From Gyrodactylus bullatarudis (taxonomy: Eukaryota > Platyhelminthes > Monogenea > Gyrodactylidea > Gyrodactylidae): a stretch of DNA of 64,000 nucleotides. The DNA lies in assembly GCA_012064415.1 (NCBI GenBank), contig SSNU01000234.1, positions 309,503 through 373,502 on the forward strand, given 5' to 3'. Positions within the stretch are counted from its first letter, which is position 1. The number at the start of each line of letters is the position of its first letter. Below are positions 57,101 to 61,345 of the stretch, one piece after another. The position numbers and the translations under genes are program-made. The notes below the pieces were generated by a model. It was not told the origin of the DNA, did not search any database, and worked only from the letters and a program-made list of their open reading frames with translations.

Positions 57101-57777
57101 TATTGGTCACCTAAATTATAAAATGAAAAACATTGTTTTTCCCATGGAAAACTTATAAAAAAATTTTTCAATAAATCAAAAAAAATTCTCTAAATAAATC
57201 TTCAATTTTGAAATAGAAAAAAATGGAACATAGTTAAAAAAACACATCATTAGAATGTTAAAAAGTTCATGATTAAGTGAAAAAAAAAATCTTTGTAAGA
57301 AATTGAAAAATAACGAAATTATGTAGGTTTAAAAGGGTTAACAATTCGAATAATATAAATTTTGAATATTTTTTAATTGAAATTTTTAAAATTCATGATT
57401 TTATTCAATTTCAAAATACCTAAAATTTCCATAAGAAAAAATTCATCGCATAATCGTACATTCTCGAACCAAATAAATTTAAATTCATGATAGGCGTATC
57501 TTGAATATCACCAATGTGCATCAGCATTTTTTTAATATTAAATTTTTTCTCAAAAAGCGGTTCTCTAATGAATACTCATAGATTCGGTTTTTTCGGTAAG
57601 AATCATAGATTCCCAACTTGGTACATCAACTCTCTTTAGTAGAAAGAAATAAATATTTGCTTCCTTCCATAGAAATCAAAACTTATGGAGCTCCTGCGTG
57701 AGAAATCAGTGGACCCTATTCCACCGGATGAGCGGAAAACTACAGATTTTTTCTCAAGCCATGAAGTGAATATTTAA
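12174..57777 (+). CDS. Anoctamin (TMEM16) calcium-activated channel/scramblase, 16 exons
   Basis: Exons: 12174-12456, 24386-24600, 37771-37907, 40817-40985, 41966-42134, 43787-43877, 50827-50993, 51319-51539, 52960-53155, 53678-53789, 54079-54231, 54293-54453, 54520-54725, 54783-55007, 55070-55192, 57673-57777. All junctions are GT-AG with matching phases, giving about 910 aa. The acidic N-terminus ends [14 protein letters not shown], opening the dimerisation domain; the ten-helix domain follows ([54 protein letters not shown]). TMEM16A calcium ligands are present: Asn and Glu of [11 protein letters not shown], both Glu of EYLEMVLQFGF, Glu and Asp of IEIRLDA. Channel versus scramblase cannot be told from sequence. 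The last exon encodes [18 protein letters not shown] and is joined across a piggyBac-bearing intron. The first exon and its ATG are less certain than the rest. Confidence 0.85.
13613..13652 (+). ncRNA. Degenerate hammerhead ribozyme motif (solo)
   Basis: Core CTGAAGA, an 8-nt stem II region and GAAA, then a near-complete stem III (AATGAAG against CTTTATT, one G-T pair) followed by C as the cleavage-site base. Stem I pairs poorly. Downstream sequence (cgttctta.cac..gtcag) resembles that after the hammerhead at 33.18 kb, so this is likely a solo Penelope terminal repeat. Confidence 0.45.
14584..14960 (-). mobile_element. Decayed LINE reverse-transcriptase fragment
   Basis: On the minus strand, frames give [19 protein letters not shown] and, in a neighbouring frame, a peptide resembling RSC-GPHSY of the fragment at 1.3 kb, followed by [19 protein letters not shown] residues. 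This is the region after the RT thumb of LINE ORF2. Multiple frame changes show decay. Confidence 0.5.
17729..18097 (-). mobile_element. LINE reverse-transcriptase C-terminal fragment
   Basis: An open stretch of 122 codons encodes the fingers/thumb junction of a non-LTR reverse transcriptase: [12 protein letters not shown], then [15 protein letters not shown], then [17 protein letters not shown]. Order and spacing match LINE ORF2 proteins (the K-T-K-V/M and ILPHLDYGS signatures). The catalytic YxDD lies upstream and is missing, so it is a 5'-truncated dead copy inside anoctamin intron 1. Confidence 0.75.
18563..19161. repeat. Large foldback (palindromic) MITE, about 228-bp arms
   Basis: The arm from about 18563 to 18790 is repeated in inverse from about 18935 to 19161, with a 144-bp spacer. 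The ends read TTGACATGAAGATGAGAATT, shared with a 96-bp element at 47.73 kb and partly with one near 27.36-27.65 kb. Open frames inside are mirror images of one another and not genes. Confidence 0.8.
23105..24080 (-). mobile_element. Hammerhead-type repeat interrupted by a foldback MITE
   Basis: The flank at 23113 (acgataatattgtcgaactt) is the same as that at 49029. The part after 23905 carries a degraded CTGAAGA...GAAA core on the minus strand and the cttccattggt stretch also found at 49.22 and 53.45 kb. The foldback element at about 23200-23900 splits this repeat, so it inserted later. Confidence 0.5.
23200..23900. repeat. Foldback MITE, about 295-bp arms
   Basis: Left arm about 23200-23495, right arm about 23605-23900, near-perfect inverse. 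Outer parts include gatatgaagttgg/ccaacttcatatc. The same family forms the palindrome at 34.7-35.4 kb, and half-copies lie near 41.2, 48.1, 52.6 and 62.9 kb. The peptide FFWNPTHVA that it encodes by chance also appears next to gene C at 48.2 kb, which marks the half-copy there. Confidence 0.75.
28065..28482 (+). repeat. Dispersed repeat, copy 1
   Basis: A direct copy of this stretch lies at 60713-61138. Shared landmarks include gtagggtaata, gaatttatgcgtt, tgtcaaattttc and tctatttgaggcataaaata. There is no terminal repeat or coding frame that I can support. Confidence 0.7.
29273..30324 (+). pseudogene. Old Penelope-like element fragment (RT end plus GIY-YIG)
   Basis: The first part (29273-29734) encodes the end of the reverse transcriptase: [17 protein letters not shown] and [10 protein letters not shown], where YLDD is the catalytic box, then [10 protein letters not shown]. 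After frame breaks, 29995-30324 encodes a GIY-YIG nuclease start ([20 protein letters not shown]). This RT-then-GIY-YIG order defines Penelope elements. It lacks the 5' half, carries frameshifts and is A+T rich like the surrounding DNA, so it is older than the intact element next to it. DNA at 29.15-29.28 kb recurs inverted at 33.70-33.82 kb. Confidence 0.8.
30685..33159 (+). CDS. Intact Penelope-like element protein: reverse transcriptase plus GIY-YIG endonuclease
   Basis: One uninterrupted frame of 824 aa. The N-terminal 200 residues are the Penelope-type extension. RT motifs follow: KPLRDFL, motif [16 protein letters not shown] (about residue 340), [18 protein letters not shown], catalytic YVDD (about 446) and [18 protein letters not shown] endonuclease starts at about 640 ([20 protein letters not shown]). 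The order is that of animal Penelope elements, which use target-primed reverse transcription. The frame has no stop, and its G+C content is visibly higher than that of the flanks, which suggests recent arrival. A hammerhead motif starts 20 bp after the stop. It inserted beside the older Penelope fragment in anoctamin intron 2. Confidence 0.92.
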   Translation: MKKSVANAIHVSMDLVRETENGIKGMMNNLQRMHASVDLLPENLKESFLQYVDLVSNKRAMTMSNSLQNSIATRPEDISFLKNPEKFVYNLSQITLSKDALEVLSLGPKFCVPNRRNLDLETDLGFELFQKQLKNLPASSKELRERFDTVLNDARVQYKQRKIDFPYLASDHYQALSALRKNPDVLICELDKGTGIAIVNAEEYQCKGRELISDPKMFRQTNSSEVDKRAKNFFVSVNKKIDSLSEKQIISSRTARNLRPKGPGPCLLYLLPKIHKGTDDLKFRPILDMTPSPQHGLVQWLADALKPLRDFLCPHSVINASDFISRLRNKNPFEGQMVSLDVTSLFTNVPLRETVQFIQDKLTEHPDLIETDPEATNKIPPKVLCSLIHMTVQNIDFRFNGSYFRQIDGVAMGTPLGPILADIFLASLETTKMAKIINECYLYIRYVDDTFLMLKEDQDPDAILAELNSMHPRLKFTMEVEKDNSLSFLDAKIQKCTTTKTFSSSLHRKPGIPTQYMPFTSFNPTATKRSLVRSEFLRIKRVVSTHLQDDERKRTTELFQSSGFPKEFIRKHARIKEKDITATDEKKALILSLPFKGDVPNTILRNKLSKITADTFPGYQIRHTSKTTKLLNDRNKDRVHWLNRRNVVYEFKCSCGLSYIGMTTRTIGERGKEHLTVNNKTSSIQEHLRETNHPAGLKNFKIRYMADPKFSKDKSKTILEMAEAKLVNEEKPALCAQKLLGRQLGFTGTNYHKAHNIIKKVSKLTANSDTKIPSGLSLAHTTPTSTLVDKSLSKNKPGSSTHPDEKTLNDSTLRPLSCSCNIYI
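33178..33220 (+). ncRNA. Type I hammerhead ribozyme motif 3' of the Penelope ORF
   Basis: Starting at 33181: CTGAAGA, an 8-nt stem II region, GAAA, then a perfect 8+8 stem III palindrome (AATAAAAG/CTTTTATT), then C as the cleavage-site base, then ACC. That ACC pairs with GGT just before the core to form stem I. All conserved core positions (CUGANGA and GAAA) are present. Stem II is weakly paired. Hammerheads in Penelope terminal repeats are established; this one sits at the expected place. Confidence 0.7.
33540..33840. mobile_element. Penelope-related terminal-repeat fragment
   Basis: Two parts. About 33560-33720 recurs inverted at 53515-53660, sharing an agtcctaact run near one end. About 33695-33820 is the inverse of 29150-29280 beside the old Penelope fragment. 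This suggests the remains of the older element broken up when the younger copy arrived. Confidence 0.5.
34722..35412. repeat. Foldback MITE, second full copy
   Basis: Same family as the 23.2-23.9 kb element: both outer ends carry the gttggttgatat/atatca..ttgc type and both contain the [14 protein letters not shown] stretch in one arm. Arms of roughly 300 bp face each other around a spacer near 35.05 kb. It is more decayed than the other copy. Confidence 0.7.
38288..40586 (+). mobile_element. Tc1/mariner element with 566-bp terminal inverted repeats
   Basis: Left TIR 38288-38853 and right TIR 40021-40586 are equal in length and nearly identical in inverse. Both start TACCTTTTCC and are flanked by TA (38286-38287 and 40587-40588), the Tc1/mariner target. 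The transposase gene lies between the TIRs. Long TIRs of this size are unusual for the superfamily, which mostly has tens to about 200 bp. Near identity of the arms suggests recent activity. Confidence 0.85.
38858..39914 (+). pseudogene. Tc1/mariner (IS630) transposase, frameshifted
   Basis: The first frame (38858-39595) holds an N-terminal helix-turn-helix ([16 protein letters not shown]), a second one ([20 protein letters not shown]), then [10 protein letters not shown] with the first catalytic Asp and VDMDNAPVH with the second. Another frame continues to 39914 with [16 protein letters not shown], where Glu is the third catalytic residue. The frame is broken between about 39570 and 39597. 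All three acidic residues survive, so only the frameshift disables it. Confidence 0.85.
40986..43786. other. Anoctamin introns 4-5, with one decayed repeat and one orphan ORF
   Basis: Around 41150-41420 lies a half-copy of the foldback MITE family. 42554-42895 (minus) is an orphan open frame listed separately. 42.9-43.7 kb shows no gene. Confidence 0.45.
42554..42895 (-). CDS. Orphan 113-codon ORF with a zinc-ribbon-like C-terminus
   Basis: Lies inside anoctamin intron 5, on the opposite strand. It has no ATG at its start (the frame opens with TTG, directly after a stop), so it is either an exon or a fragment. The C-terminus has [20 protein letters not shown], three CxxC-like pairs that could bind zinc. 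The middle ([20 protein letters not shown]) is helical. It may be a piece of a transposon-borne protein. Low confidence that it is expressed. Confidence 0.25.
   Translation of the reverse strand: MKKLYSYKERNNEIDFQNLESFNRPGLLSEDKLPLNSDVVNHFLYLRNQGDRKKFKEFRKLTIDKVLEIFLLCKAALSQTHTLIFLKSFKKCAKCDIYPCKDHHTIICENCFK
44464..45201 (+). CDS. Novel family gene A: 245-aa single-unit membrane-like protein
   Basis: An intronless ORF from an ATG inside anoctamin intron 6, same strand. No family recognised. Residues 1-60 are charged helices, including [17 protein letters not shown]. Residues 84-99 ([16 protein letters not shown]) form one strongly hydrophobic helix, followed by basic helices. The family motif [11 protein letters not shown] is at 134-144 and [11 protein letters not shown], a second hydrophobic motif, at 180-190. 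The acidic tail ends [19 protein letters not shown] and beyond. No signal peptide. The same layout occurs in genes B, C and D nearby and, twice each, in E and F. An aataaa-like signal follows the stop. Confidence 0.7.
   Translation: MEKLIKTLNDNKKGSDGVIKVTLGCIEEGIDWEEIIKEIIEKVLIHLTDEGLKNMMVGFVNGTGDLNSLYDAANESDKLLCSKVAIVIFLIILFLLASNINHVLKALKDLFKKFIKLFEELGDFKKIIESLKKLIKDKNLLKALEKDISHFPKTWVKSVSYNECCREISKYKGMQGYGTVMNIFAVCFIQRQLKSMGDRVDSSGGTPEVNEGEDHIVDCESYVQSVCEVYKIGSKSSQEMTLENS
46381..46853 (+). pseudogene. Mutator-like transposase fragment with SWIM zinc finger
   Basis: The last part, up to a TAA at 46853, encodes a SWIM finger: [20 protein letters not shown] (C-x-C, then C-x-H), typical of Mutator-like transposases. 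Before it, another frame (about 46390-46600) encodes helices ([20 protein letters not shown]). The two frames could join only across a 27-bp GTGAGG...CAAG intron with a clashing phase, so the copy is probably broken. A related, worse decayed piece lies at 0.8-1.0 kb. Confidence 0.55.
46921..47640 (-). CDS. Novel family gene B: 239-aa single-unit membrane-like protein
   Basis: Intronless, on the minus strand inside anoctamin intron 6. Hydrophobic helix at 79-97 ([19 protein letters not shown]), family motif [11 protein letters not shown] at 136-146, and [10 protein letters not shown] at 174-183, the counterpart of VMNIF in gene A. N-terminal [17 protein letters not shown] matches the D-x-x-[LF]-K pattern at the same place in A. 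The acidic tail ([15 protein letters not shown]) ends the protein. No known domain. Confidence 0.7.
   Translation of the reverse strand: MEVFLLGDTYCQKEIFLGMIQIVKKESWGFLKIIRSLLEIHQNHMKDGDFKCYIEKVLQGFFILNESQYEGIVDRTQTLISIKLLSALFIGILYQLVRMPSLSCSIFKDFFLRFKFILSAKDLGLTKLLFQELTKLIFDPKLKSAVRETLKKKIDLQMNEKLEKFKDNPEYNKAMNILTTLFLCRCIDKDREIPKDEFIGEQPTYQCVYDAFGTMDQIVVEQRSESEKDVDISLEEIET
47726..47821. repeat. 96-bp foldback MITE
   Basis: CCTAGTTGACAT..A.ATGAG at the left and its inverse at the right, with about 26-bp arms. The ends match those of the large palindrome at 18.56-19.16 kb, so it is an internally deleted relative. It lies between genes B and C. Confidence 0.7.
48000..48280 (-). repeat. Half of a foldback MITE abutting gene C
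   Basis: Carries the same stretch as one arm of the 23.2-23.9 kb element ([16 protein letters not shown] on the minus strand, and gaattcttgatggaaaaat on the plus strand). It ends a few bases from the stop codon of gene C and so may supply its 3' untranslated region. Confidence 0.6.
48286..48951 (-). CDS. Novel family gene C: 221-aa single-unit membrane-like protein
   Basis: Intronless, minus strand, inside anoctamin intron 6. Hydrophobic helix at 85-104 ([20 protein letters not shown]), family motif [11 protein letters not shown] at 134-144, then [13 protein letters not shown] at 174-186. N-terminal [16 protein letters not shown] occupies the place of the D-x-x-L-K helix of its relatives. 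The C-terminal tail is acidic ([10 protein letters not shown]). Shortest member. Function unknown. Confidence 0.7.
   Translation of the reverse strand: MKSIRNSIRNLTKNKEDILTETIDYLISDSKGYIDFEGIRKMLQDACHLIVNVKIKICIKNFIKGEENLEYALWEDDGHKMEKKILTAYFIVLLVSLIFYSEILYKKIRKVVRYLRYLFPAEVLREALTKFSKLVEDPELKEPVMGEINKIYLNEQMTFDQVKSSLRDHQNNAYYVIAIIILNAIFHSKYIKIDMEFMKRNFKNGVTCRNISDDEESDEDE
49125..49175 (-). ncRNA. Hammerhead ribozyme motif, left arm
   Basis: On the minus strand from 49166: CTGATGA, an 8-nt stem II region, GAAA, then the stem III region. The core is the canonical CUGAUGA...GAAA. It is the inverse copy of the right-arm motif, with small differences in stem III (ATATTGATAA against ATAGTGATAA on the plus strand). 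Confidence 0.6.
49600..49650 (+). ncRNA. Hammerhead ribozyme motif, right arm
   Basis: From 49609: CTGATGA, stem II region GACCCGGC, GAAA, a short stem III (ATA...TAT), then C as the cleavage-site base. The ACTATGA that follows can pair with TTAGAGT just before the core (5-6 of 7 positions including G-U) as stem I. All conserved core bases are present. Stem II has one A-G mismatch. Confidence 0.65.
50005..50694 (-). CDS. Novel family gene D: 229-aa single-unit membrane-like protein
   Basis: Intronless, minus strand, 130 bp from anoctamin exon 7, inside intron 6. Hydrophobic helix about 94-108 ([17 protein letters not shown]) followed by [14 protein letters not shown]. Family motif [11 protein letters not shown] at 143-153, inside a highly basic stretch. 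N-terminal [18 protein letters not shown] shows the D-x-x-L-[KR] helix clearly. [12 protein letters not shown] stands where A and B have the [ML]-N-[IV] motif, but that motif is less clear here. The tail lacks the acidic run of A-C. Confidence 0.65.
   Translation of the reverse strand: MITRWEAVFQSVTDENQTRETILKAMISFLTKERIYFSNIIRKLVNLVERRITDKNLREFLIQCLTGQRDFDKQLWEEYINSASVEERKIAEKLILIFSLMVLVCIILHSKFSVILVKEIFSRFGIILANLALEKELTKGVKMIKNKKLRKKTKKILRKVKRGKIKKSQEILESLMKYSRYSEYDLSLKFSEAILCSSQLKEGITITRDETEVEGYRIIYSVFDFTKKM
51628..51880 (+). mobile_element. tRNA-derived SINE candidate
   Basis: TTGGACGAGTGGATTGAGC resembles a pol III A box and its D-loop surroundings, and gTTTCAAATCC a B box at about the right distance. 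A tail of ttttgat-type repeats ends the element. The opening aggtgctt..ggtaat also begins a stretch near 15.42 kb. The tRNA-like part does not fold as a true tRNA acceptor stem. Confidence 0.4.
52020..52660 (-). mobile_element. Decayed LINE reverse-transcriptase fragment
   Basis: On the minus strand, [20 protein letters not shown] (about 52.5-52.6 kb) is the LKxLGV-x(n)-H motif after the RT palm. [17 protein letters not shown] follows in another frame (about 52.05-52.15 kb), the conserved Y-x-R-P-x-x-E-Y region. This order fits a CR1/Jockey-type LINE. The sequence between them is rearranged. Confidence 0.65.
53362..53410 (-). ncRNA. Hammerhead ribozyme motif in a solo repeat
   Basis: On the minus strand from 53397: CTGAAGA, a stem II of three pairs (GAC/GTC, 53383-53390), GAAA, stem III (ATAA...TTAT) and then T as the cleavage-site base. 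GCTTA after it pairs partly with TGAGT before the core. Flanks share agactc and cttccattggtt with the other hammerhead-bearing repeats. Confidence 0.55.
53515..53660 (-). mobile_element. Penelope terminal-repeat fragment next to anoctamin exon 10
   Basis: Inverse copy of about 33560-33720, sharing stretches such as tctgataatataattcatca. It ends less than 20 bp from the splice acceptor of anoctamin exon 10, so part of the branch-point region may be repeat-derived. Confidence 0.55.
55735..57341 (-). mobile_element. piggyBac element, internally deleted
   Basis: Bounded by TTAA at 55735-55738 and 57338-57341. Inner ends carry GGACATATATGTCC near 55.87 and 57.01 kb, as in the small element at 7.3-7.5 kb. 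The transposase remnant between is on the minus strand. It is too short for a full piggyBac gene. Confidence 0.75.
55971..57010 (-). pseudogene. piggyBac transposase remnant lacking the first catalytic aspartates
   Basis: N-terminal part (about 56750-57010): [15 protein letters not shown], the usual acidic region. Then about 56420-56745: [40 protein letters not shown] with the third catalytic Asp (MGGVD) and [11 protein letters not shown]. After a likely 37-39 bp intron near 56.38-56.42 kb comes the C-terminal segment with [20 protein letters not shown], a zinc-binding domain of the family. The region carrying the first two Asp residues is missing, so it cannot catalyse transposition. Confidence 0.8.
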
Positions 57778-58119
57778 CCGAAAGAATATTTTTTTATCAG
57801 AGACCATTACAATCGATGCTATATTAACTGAACCTTTCTCCTATTTAAATAACCCATCAGAAAGGATCATATTCGATTCAATTATATGTATTATTTAATA
57901 CTTTACTTTAGTATATTAATGCTACTTATGTATAACAATAAAAACTGATCAAACACAGTTTTTCTTGATCACAAAAAAAGTTGAATGAGTTAGAAATCAT
58001 CTTTACGACGTGGCGAATCGAAATTGCGAGGTAAGCTTCCTTTTACACAGGTTCTATGATTCAAAATCTAAAATGCTAAATGAGAAAACTCGTACAGTAA
58101 AAAAGTTTAACTGTCATAA

Positions 58120-58380
58120 AGTGTCCTTATAAGTGTTATTCTTTTACACTTTGGCTATGTTACAGGACTTTTATTGCAAAATGTAAGCAGATGGATAGAA
58201 TTCCGTTCCTGTCTTGGCACTCACTCTTACAAGAAACTCCATCATGGCTCCGAAGAACCCCAGGATCTCTTTTCAGTAAACGACCTACGGTCCCTCAAAA
58301 TCATTATCAAGATACAATCTCAGACAATTCCCATTCTTATTCACACCATACTCCTCATAAGAGCCTAAAAAATCTAAAAT
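58120..58380 (+). mobile_element. Decayed LINE 3' fragment, second copy
   Basis: DNA matches 1250-1540 over about 240 bp (for example gtgttattctttcacactttgg against gtgttattcttttacactttgg, and ttcagtaaacgac in both). Frame changes mark it as dead. Confidence 0.6.
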
Positions 58381-58519
58381 AAGGTGAAATTTTTTTTATT
58401 CCAAAACTTGTTTTGCCCTTATTAGATGAGATCTTATCGATAGATACAGTGAACTTTCTAAAAAATGAATGTCCAGAAAGGGAACCCCTCCACTAATCAG
58501 TAATTATAATTAGATGAAT

Positions 58520-58608
58520 TTAACCTCTTCGAACCCGTTAAAATGCAGTGATCGGCTAAAACTGTTGATTTAGAGGTTGGATACGACCTCTGGGATCGAA
58601 GGGGTTAA
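58520..58608. mobile_element. 89-bp piggyBac-like MITE
   Basis: TTAACCTCTTCGAACCC at the left; the right end read inverted is TTAACCCCTTCGATCCC. TTAA flanks fit piggyBac. An inner palindrome-like agaggttgg...cgacctct makes it nearly a hairpin. Confidence 0.6.
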
Positions 58609-59108
58609 GATTATTTTACCCCAAGTTGATCTTCTTTGTGAGCTTTTATCTATCTTAAGTTCAATTTTTTGGAAATTTAGCCCCCTGTTACCAGATTGAT
58701 TTTCATTTCAAAATATCGACTTTAAGCAGCACTTGAAACTGATCTTGAATGCTTTAAACTTGTTTCATTTTTCGGAAAATTATGTCGGAAAAGTGATTTT
58801 ATAATTACAGGAAATCCCTCTTTTTTTACAATAGGTTCATGTACCCAATTGAAAAAAATGAAAAAATAAGGGTATTTTTGACAATCTCATGGAGAATTTT
58901 ATTCGCTACAAATTTCAATTCATATAATTTTTTGTAGATTTTTTCAAATTCAGAAGTTATCGGCTAATATCAACTTAATAATTGTTAAATTATTTTCCAT
59001 CAAAATTCCAATTTGAAATAATTTCAATTTAATAATATTTCAGCTCAAAATAAAAAAAATAATCTGTTTATTGATAGAAAAATAATATTTTCAATAGACT
59101 CTGGTATA

Positions 59109-60371
59109 TCACTTAAAGCATGGACAGATTTTCTTCTTGTTCTTCCTCTTAGTTAGAGAATCTATGGAGTAAATCATTTGATAAGTTTTCAAGATGATAG
59201 ACTTCTGTTCATGCAGAGGTAGTTTTTGTTGCAACTCAGCCACAGTCACTCTAGGTGAGGCGTTCATTTCCTCCTCCAAGATGTTCTTCATATTGGCATC
59301 TTCAATAAGACTCAAATATTTCTCGCACTGGCTCATTTCTGGAATATTCGAAATATGAGCTGAATTCCTACGAATGAAGGATTCGATAACTTCAACTTTT
59401 ACAGACTTCATAACCAAGTACAGCATTGTGGTGGCCAGGATAACCAGCTTGATTGGAGACGCCAGACGCTGGTCCTCCTCCCTGCATTGTAACAAGGAGG
59501 GGTCCTGGGCTAAAATTAACTCGTCCACCTTTTTATAGTGGAATAGCCTGCTCTTTCGAATAAAGATACTCTTTAAGTAGTCATATTTGAGTCCGTCCAA
59601 TTGGTCTTTGTTCAATTTCACGAAAGCGGCAATAATTTCATCAAGACGCTTCATTTCGTTGCATGGCAGGAGTGATAACTCAATTTTCGACAAGAAGCAC
59701 TCATAACTATCAAAGGAATCGGCCAGGCATGAATCTTCTTTGATGAGGCCACCCTCGAGAATTTCTATTGCCAAATAGATACCCCTGAATTTACTATTGA
59801 ATCCATCAAGATTTACTTTCTCCTTGTGATAATACATGAGGCACTTTGTATAGTAAATGTTGAGACATTTCACATGGTCCTTATTGTTGAATGAGATGTA
59901 CTCGTTGAATTTGTTTAATTCAAAATAACTCTTTTCCTTGAGGAAGTCTAGACTGCTGACAAGTTGGGCTTTCAAATCATCCGATAGGAAGCCATCAAAA
60001 CAGGTGTAGATCTGATTGAAATACTTTTGTGTGTTCCTTACAAAATCAGGCATCAGATTGATTTGTACTTTAATCAGATGATAAACCTCATCTGTAGATA
60101 GTACGAGTCTGATCAAGTTGTAAACCCATCGAGTCAGGACTATTTTTAGGCCGATAAGATCATCCATCAGGAGTTCCATGATACTCGAATCCTTGTAATC
60201 GAGACAATACTTTTTCACAGCAGGATTTTTTACTTTCTCCGATGCTCTGGCTAACAAGGCCAACATGTCCTTGTATTGAATGGAGTTTTTATAAAGAACC
60301 TTAAATATGAGGCTGATAAAATTCGGTAGACTGTTTGAGTCCTGTAGCATAGCCTTCTCTAGTTCATTCAT
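59109..60371 (-). CDS. Novel family gene E: 420-aa double-unit protein
   Basis: Intronless, minus strand. Two family units in tandem. Unit 1: helix about 73-91 (IGLKIVLTRWVYNLIRLVL), DDLKAQL at 131-137, CLNIYYTKCLMYY at 169-181. Unit 2: helix about 307-321 (IKLVILATTMLYLVM), LIEDANMKNIL at 355-365, ILKTYQMIYS at 393-402. After unit 1, TDEVYHLIKVQINLMPDFV aligns with the same place in gene F (RDMFYLI...LMAPLFV). The C-terminus is a basic, Cys-containing tail (KRKNKKKICPCFK), which could be a lipid-modified anchor. Divergent from gene F, starts 974 bp apart. No known domain. Confidence 0.75.
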   Translation of the reverse strand: MNELEKAMLQDSNSLPNFISLIFKVLYKNSIQYKDMLALLARASEKVKNPAVKKYCLDYKDSSIMELLMDDLIGLKIVLTRWVYNLIRLVLSTDEVYHLIKVQINLMPDFVRNTQKYFNQIYTCFDGFLSDDLKAQLVSSLDFLKEKSYFELNKFNEYISFNNKDHVKCLNIYYTKCLMYYHKEKVNLDGFNSKFRGIYLAIEILEGGLIKEDSCLADSFDSYECFLSKIELSLLPCNEMKRLDEIIAAFVKLNKDQLDGLKYDYLKSIFIRKSRLFHYKKVDELILAQDPSLLQCREEDQRLASPIKLVILATTMLYLVMKSVKVEVIESFIRRNSAHISNIPEMSQCEKYLSLIEDANMKNILEEEMNASPRVTVAELQQKLPLHEQKSIILKTYQMIYSIDSLTKRKNKKKICPCFK

Positions 60372-61345
60372 CTGAATATTTGATTCAAATTCAAAAATGA
60401 AGATTTTTATTATCAGATAAAATACTCAGAATTACGAAGTTATTTCTAACCTTTCGTTAAAAAGATAATAATAATTTTATAACTAATGGCACATGAGAAC
60501 GAAATGGGTATTTCATTTTATCAAAACATCTAAATAAAATATTGTAGCTTATAGAAAGTCATAGAATTAGTTTTTCCTTCAGAGAGAAGTGGTGAACAAA
60601 TTATTTTTTAATTTTTTAAAACAGAATTCTTGATGAGAAAGGGGCAATGACTACGGAAAAGTTAATCTAAACGAACCTTCTAAAAGTTCATGTATTAACA
60701 ATGAGTAGTAGGGTAATACAAAATTTTTAACTTTCCGAATTTATGCGTTTATTTGATATAAAATAAAGAAGAGGGAAAAGTTTCCTATTGAACCTTATGT
60801 TTTTAATTTAATTTAGTTATGCATAATTACAATTAAAGATGTCAAATTTTCAAATGAACTTTACTACGAGAAATAATAGATTTTAAATTATGAGACAAGC
60901 TTAGATCTTTTTGAATCAGATTTTCACGTCAAATTAATATTAAATGTATTTTGAATAAACCCTGAAAAATCCAGTCAATTTGGGAAAATAAACGATGTAG
61001 GGAAAATGGGGAATTGCATATCAGAAAACCGAAATTTTTAAATTTAGTTTTCGAATACGGCAATTACGGAACATGGAGAATCTATTTGAGGCATAAAATA
61101 GAATAGTGTTTGGGGGAGGAAAAATTTGTCTTTCTCTAAAATGTAGCTTATCAAATTCCATTGATTTAATTTATAATCTCGATTTTCTGTCATTTTTTTG
61201 ACCGTTCATGAAAACAATTGGCAAAATACGAAAAATTATGGTAGTTGGTACGAAAATAACCATAATTTTTCTCAAACTTCGTATTTATCAATTATTAAAA
61301 TTTATAATATTTCAATATTCTAATCACTAAATAAAAAACACTACA
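60372..61345. other. Divergent intergenic region between genes E and F
   Basis: Includes copy 2 of the dispersed repeat (60713-61138). Presumed to hold both promoters; no motif named. Confidence 0.4.
60713..61138 (+). repeat. Dispersed repeat, copy 2
   Basis: Direct copy of 28065-28482. It lacks a central stretch present in the other copy and has point changes throughout. Ends near tctttctct in both copies. Confidence 0.7.

Larger units (their letters stand above)
55193..57672. other. Anoctamin intron 15 (2.5 kb), mostly piggyBac
   Basis: The element at 55735-57341 fills most of it. 55.2-55.7 kb is plain A+T-rich DNA, and near 57.59 kb there is a short piece of the foldback MITE family. Confidence 0.6.
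57778..59108. other. Intergenic DNA between anoctamin and gene E, with two small elements
   Basis: Contains the LINE fragment (58.12-58.38 kb) and the 89-bp piggyBac-like MITE (58.52-58.61 kb). The rest shows no gene. Confidence 0.5.
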
